64,000 nt of DNA. It comes from Pacificoceanicola sp049341065 (GTDB lineage Bacteria; Pseudomonadota; Alphaproteobacteria; Rhodobacterales; Rhodobacteraceae). Below, piece after piece: positions 61,455-64,000 of this stretch (within the stretch, counting starts at the first letter, position 1; the number at the start of each line of letters is the position of its first letter). The DNA lies in the NCBI RefSeq assembly GCF_049341065.1, contig NZ_JBMPIX010000002.1, forward strand, positions 420,053 through 484,052. The letters are read 5' to 3'. The position numbers and the translations under genes were made by a program. The notes beneath the pieces are model-generated. The model saw only the letters and a list, made by a program, of their open reading frames with translations. It was not told the DNA's origin and did not search any database.

Positions 61455-63212
61455 TCAGTCGTCCGGGTCTTCGTCATCGCCGTGAACCCATTCGCCGCTG
61501 ACGCGGAGGCTCTTGACCCTCTTCCCCTCACCGGGAGTGTTCTCCCAGAAACCGGCCTTGTGGTACTTCGTTCCGTCAGTCGGTTCCACGACCCCACCTT
61601 CGCGCCGGAGTTTTTCGACGAGAGCCGCTGGTTCGGTGTTCGAGAGGCTCCCGAGACGATCAACCGGCAGAATGTAGGTGCGCACTTTCAAACCGGAGGG
61701 AGCTTTCCCCGGCGTGGTCCAGTAGCCAACAACGTCTGCCCGAATGCCGTCTTCGTTCCCAGCCGCGACGATCCGCTGCTGGTTCAGCATACGAATGATA
61801 TTCCGCCGCAGCGTATCGAGCGCCTGCCGCTCGGTGTCGAGATGGTGCGAGCGCTGCGCAATGGTCTCGTCGAGCAGCTCGGCCAGCATCGCCTTGAGGT
61901 CAACGTCCGAGGGGAGCAAACCCGCTTCTTGCGCCACCTCCGCCGCGACACCGAAGAGCGCAGCGGTGGTTACGACACGTTCGGCAGCGCCTGCATACCC
62001 CGCGCTCCATTCCTTCTCCAGCGCGCTGACGCCCGCCCGCACTGCATCGACGCCCAGCTCAATCAGCGCCTTGGCGAACTCCGGCCCGAGCCACCCATAC
62101 GCACCGCCATGGGCCAACACGTCATACGCCGCCAGCTCGTCCTTGTCTTGCTCCCGGTCCAGCTTGACGGCGTCGTCGTAGCTCACGGTGAAGACCCGAG
62201 AGACCGCACCCGACCGGATCGTCACCTCGCTGTCCTTGGCCTGCTCGGCCTCCAATCGCGCCAGCAGTCCACGTTCGGTGGACATGCCCATGCACCCGTG
62301 CCAAGTCGCGATGTCGCGCAGGGAGCCGTCCTGCTTGCCCCGTGCCCGCCCGATCTTCCCTGCGTACTGGAGGATCGCAGCCTGCTCGTCCTGCGCCGTC
62401 ATCTTGGACGTACCTTGTTCGTCAGGGGCGAACATCGCACCGGATGCCTGCACGGCCTTGCCCTCCATCGCGGTGGGGGTCATGTCGCCGGTAATCAGGA
62501 GGCCATCGGCAGCGGGAGCTGCGAACCAAGAAATGCCCGCCTTGAGCGCAGTGGTCTTGCCTCGCTTGGCCTCCCCCTCGTTCGCCACGATCACGGCCAG
62601 CTCCTCGTCGATGAAGTCCGCCAGACACCCGACCGCCCCGCCGAGAAAACTGGGAAGAAACCGCTTGGCGTTCTGCCCCTTGAGGGCACCACCCGCAGCC
62701 TTGACGGCCTCGTCCAGTGTGCCAGCCCTGCCATTGGCGACCTTCATGGTGTGGTCGAGCACGTAAACGAGGGCGTCGTCATCCTTCTTGACCACTGCGC
62801 CGGTCGGGCTGACATAGACCTCCCGACCCTCCCGCCATCCGGACCGCTCGACATAGACGGCTTCCCGATCTGAGCTGACGGCACGGAGCAGTGTCAGGAT
62901 CGCCTCGGTCGAGGCGTTCGGCGCGAACTCAAGCCCTTCGTTGGAGAGACGGCCCAGGATGGTTCCGGAGTCCTTGTAGGTGTCGCCTTTGCGGAAAGTG
63001 GAATCAACGACGCCCAGCGCCGCCGCACGGTGCTGATACCGGATCGTTACCTCGTTCGTTCGGGTGCTGCCCTTTTTGCCATCGGCGCAGTAGAGGACCT
63101 CGAACTCGCGGCAGACCTTCTTCGCCTTGTCCTCGGTCATCTGGCAGAACCAGCCCTCCTTCACGGTGTATCCAGTGGGGAGCCATTTGGAGGCTGCTGC
63201 GGCCTCGGACAC
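61455..63212 (-). CDS. DUF927 ATPase/helicase-like protein, 5' end cut
   Basis: 585 residues counted from GTG 63212, but the same frame is open up to 63305 with no start codon, so the N-terminus is probably lost. The core is DUF927, a RecA/SF3-helicase-like ATPase of phages and integrative elements: G-Y-x-V near the start, V-Y-V-E-R-S-G-W, P-loop-like G-E-A-K-R-G-K-T-T-A near residue 215 and G-D-M-T-P-T-A near 245. Related proteins start with a primase-type domain that is missing here. It probably served element replication; the upstream junction is an IS remnant. Confidence 0.75.
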   Translation of the reverse strand: MSEAAAASKWLPTGYTVKEGWFCQMTEDKAKKVCREFEVLYCADGKKGSTRTNEVTIRYQHRAAALGVVDSTFRKGDTYKDSGTILGRLSNEGLEFAPNASTEAILTLLRAVSSDREAVYVERSGWREGREVYVSPTGAVVKKDDDALVYVLDHTMKVANGRAGTLDEAVKAAGGALKGQNAKRFLPSFLGGAVGCLADFIDEELAVIVANEGEAKRGKTTALKAGISWFAAPAADGLLITGDMTPTAMEGKAVQASGAMFAPDEQGTSKMTAQDEQAAILQYAGKIGRARGKQDGSLRDIATWHGCMGMSTERGLLARLEAEQAKDSEVTIRSGAVSRVFTVSYDDAVKLDREQDKDELAAYDVLAHGGAYGWLGPEFAKALIELGVDAVRAGVSALEKEWSAGYAGAAERVVTTAALFGVAAEVAQEAGLLPSDVDLKAMLAELLDETIAQRSHHLDTERQALDTLRRNIIRMLNQQRIVAAGNEDGIRADVVGYWTTPGKAPSGLKVRTYILPVDRLGSLSNTEPAALVEKLRREGGVVEPTDGTKYHKAGFWENTPGEGKRVKSLRVSGEWVHGDDEDPDD

Positions 63213-63294
63213 GGATTCCGGCGTGGCCTCCTCAAGCGAAACCAGATCAGGCGTCTCCCGTCCCTCGCGCTGACGCGCATCTTCGGCGACGACC

Positions 63295-63403
63295 TTATGG
63301 CGCTCTCATGTGTTCACAGAATCTGGCGAGTTTGTCGTAACGAAGACTGGTTGGGCGCAGGTCGAGGCTACAGGCGGTGAGGCAGGCCGATGACCTTCTT
63401 CAT
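63295..63403 (-). pseudogene. IS5-type transposase 3' remnant
   Basis: Minus strand reads M-K-K-V-I-G-L-P-H-R-L, then in a second frame D-L-R-P-T-S-L-R-Y-D-K-L-A-R-F, like the C-terminus of IS5-family transposases, ending at TAA 63295. It sits exactly where the DUF927 frame loses homology. Confidence 0.4.
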
Positions 63404-63710
63404 CACACCCACCGTCCACCGTCGCCGCCATCATTGTCATTCCCTTCTCTTGGATCCTGAGCAAGTTGTCAAAATACTGGGAAAGTCGCGCAAGGCATCA
63501 CTTCGCGAAAGCCGCGGAAGCGGGTCAGAAAATCATCGCTTCAAAGCGTGAGACCCAGTACCGGATCACCGCCATAAAGATCGTAGCGAAGCGCCGTATT
63601 GTCGAGATTGAAGTGGGGATTCGGATGTGAAAGCAAAGCGAGGATATGCAGTCAAACAACCAAACGGCGTTTATGACATAACAGAAGTAAGGACGGCACA
63701 CGAAGAAATG
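63404..63710. other. Noncoding stretch between two IS remnants
   Basis: No supported gene. A 65-codon plus-strand frame from GTG 63627 starts with a protein-like text (G-Y-A-V-K-Q-P-N-G-V-Y-D-I) but runs antisense into the transposase, so at most a truncated host gene. Confidence 0.4.
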
Positions 63711-64000
63711 TCAGCCATCGCCGCTGGTTACGAGATTTTCGAGTACCATGAACTCTCTGGCGCAGGTGGCGGTGGGGTTGGCCAGCATATTGTTCAGTCC
63801 CGGCATCTGGTGGATCGGATTTAGGATGAATCGATCTGGCTGTGATGTCCAGATTTTGCATATGTATTCGTAAGGCGTTAGCCCGCTGAGTGTCTTCAAG
63901 TGACGTGCAAAGTTGTAGGCGTATAAGAAGTCCGCGAGGTGCCTTCGAAGCTGCCCGTGGCTGTCATAGTGATAGCGTTTCACCGTCGCTTCCTTGATGG
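63711..64000 (-). CDS. IS481-type transposase, C-terminal part
   Basis: The frame is open at the window edge, so the N-terminus lies outside. The visible text has the family's end: V-K-R-Y-H-Y-D-S-H, A-Y-N-F-A-R-H-L-K-T-L-x-G-L-T-P-Y-E, I-W-T-S-Q-P-D-R-F and H-Q-M-P-G-L-N. Typical copies stop right after G-L-N-T; here about 25 extra residues follow, which suggests the element end is damaged and the frame reads into flanking DNA. Confidence 0.85.
   Translation of the reverse strand, partial: IKEATVKRYHYDSHGQLRRHLADFLYAYNFARHLKTLSGLTPYEYICKIWTSQPDRFILNPIHQMPGLNNMLANPTATCAREFMVLENLVTSGDG

Noticed and set aside
61416..62873. Plus-strand frame of 485 codons opposite the DUF927 gene
   Set aside because: Antisense shadow; the minus-strand product has P-loop and family motifs.
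51859..64000. CRISPR array or retron in the repeat-rich mobile region
   Set aside because: Repeats are inverted or coding modules without regular spacers, and no cas or reverse transcriptase gene is present.

Overview
The window looks like part of a chromosome of a marine alphaproteobacterium of the Rhodobacterales (Roseobacter) type. The evidence is high GC, third-position GC bias, many 1-8 bp start/stop overlaps inside operons, and typical roseobacter gene content: a long nas operon with NasS/NasT control, a selD fused to an FAD oxidoreductase, a che operon with two cheY genes, and DabAB. The species cannot be named from sequence alone.

Layout. 1-8.3 kb: ycjX end / GNAT / ycjF-like, a giant DUF2339 membrane protein, a VIT1-type transporter, a CBU_0592-type membrane protein converging on an FAD monooxygenase, a group III truncated haemoglobin and a small membrane protein. 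8.7-11.8 kb: ileS with a clear intrinsic terminator. 12.2-17.2 kb: the dabB-dabA inorganic-carbon pump operon with a divergent LysR regulator whose probable operator abuts its own start codon. 17.9-31.4 kb (minus strand): nitrate assimilation, nasT-nasS, a leader with ANTAR-type hairpins and a terminator, then nrtA-nrtB-(two-domain ATPase)-nirB-nirD-nasA-trpD-like-cobA. CobA supplies the siroheme precursor that NirB needs; NasT should read the leader when nitrate relieves NasS.

31.9-37.8 kb is a decaying catabolic region: an SHMT-like gene, an mttB remnant with an in-frame amber codon, an intact proline-racemase-family gene, and broken DAO, DapA-family and AraC genes that together resemble a hydroxyproline pathway. 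37.8-41.1 kb encodes two unknown exported proteins. 41.8-48.4 kb is a compact chemotaxis operon (STAS, cheY, cheA, cheW, cheR, cheY, unknown, cheB, cheD). 48.5-51.7 kb holds selD and mnmH in convergent overlap (selenouridine tRNA modification).

From 51.8 kb the window is mobile DNA. A tRNA-Phe gene carries a 7-kb island bounded by a perfect 44-bp repeat of the tRNA 3' half (51859-51902 and 58874-58917). The island has an integrase, a ribbon-helix-helix protein, two helix-turn-helix proteins, a second tyrosine recombinase and a repeat-rich RTX protein with an M23-like domain and two assembly gaps. Beyond the repeat is a second mobile region: a serine recombinase, about 1 kb of noncoding DNA packed with inverted repeats and GGGGGAC motifs, a DUF927 ATPase whose 5' end is cut by an IS remnant, and an IS481-type transposase running off the end. 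The noncoding repeat array beside the DUF927 gene is the best candidate for an undescribed replication or transfer locus.
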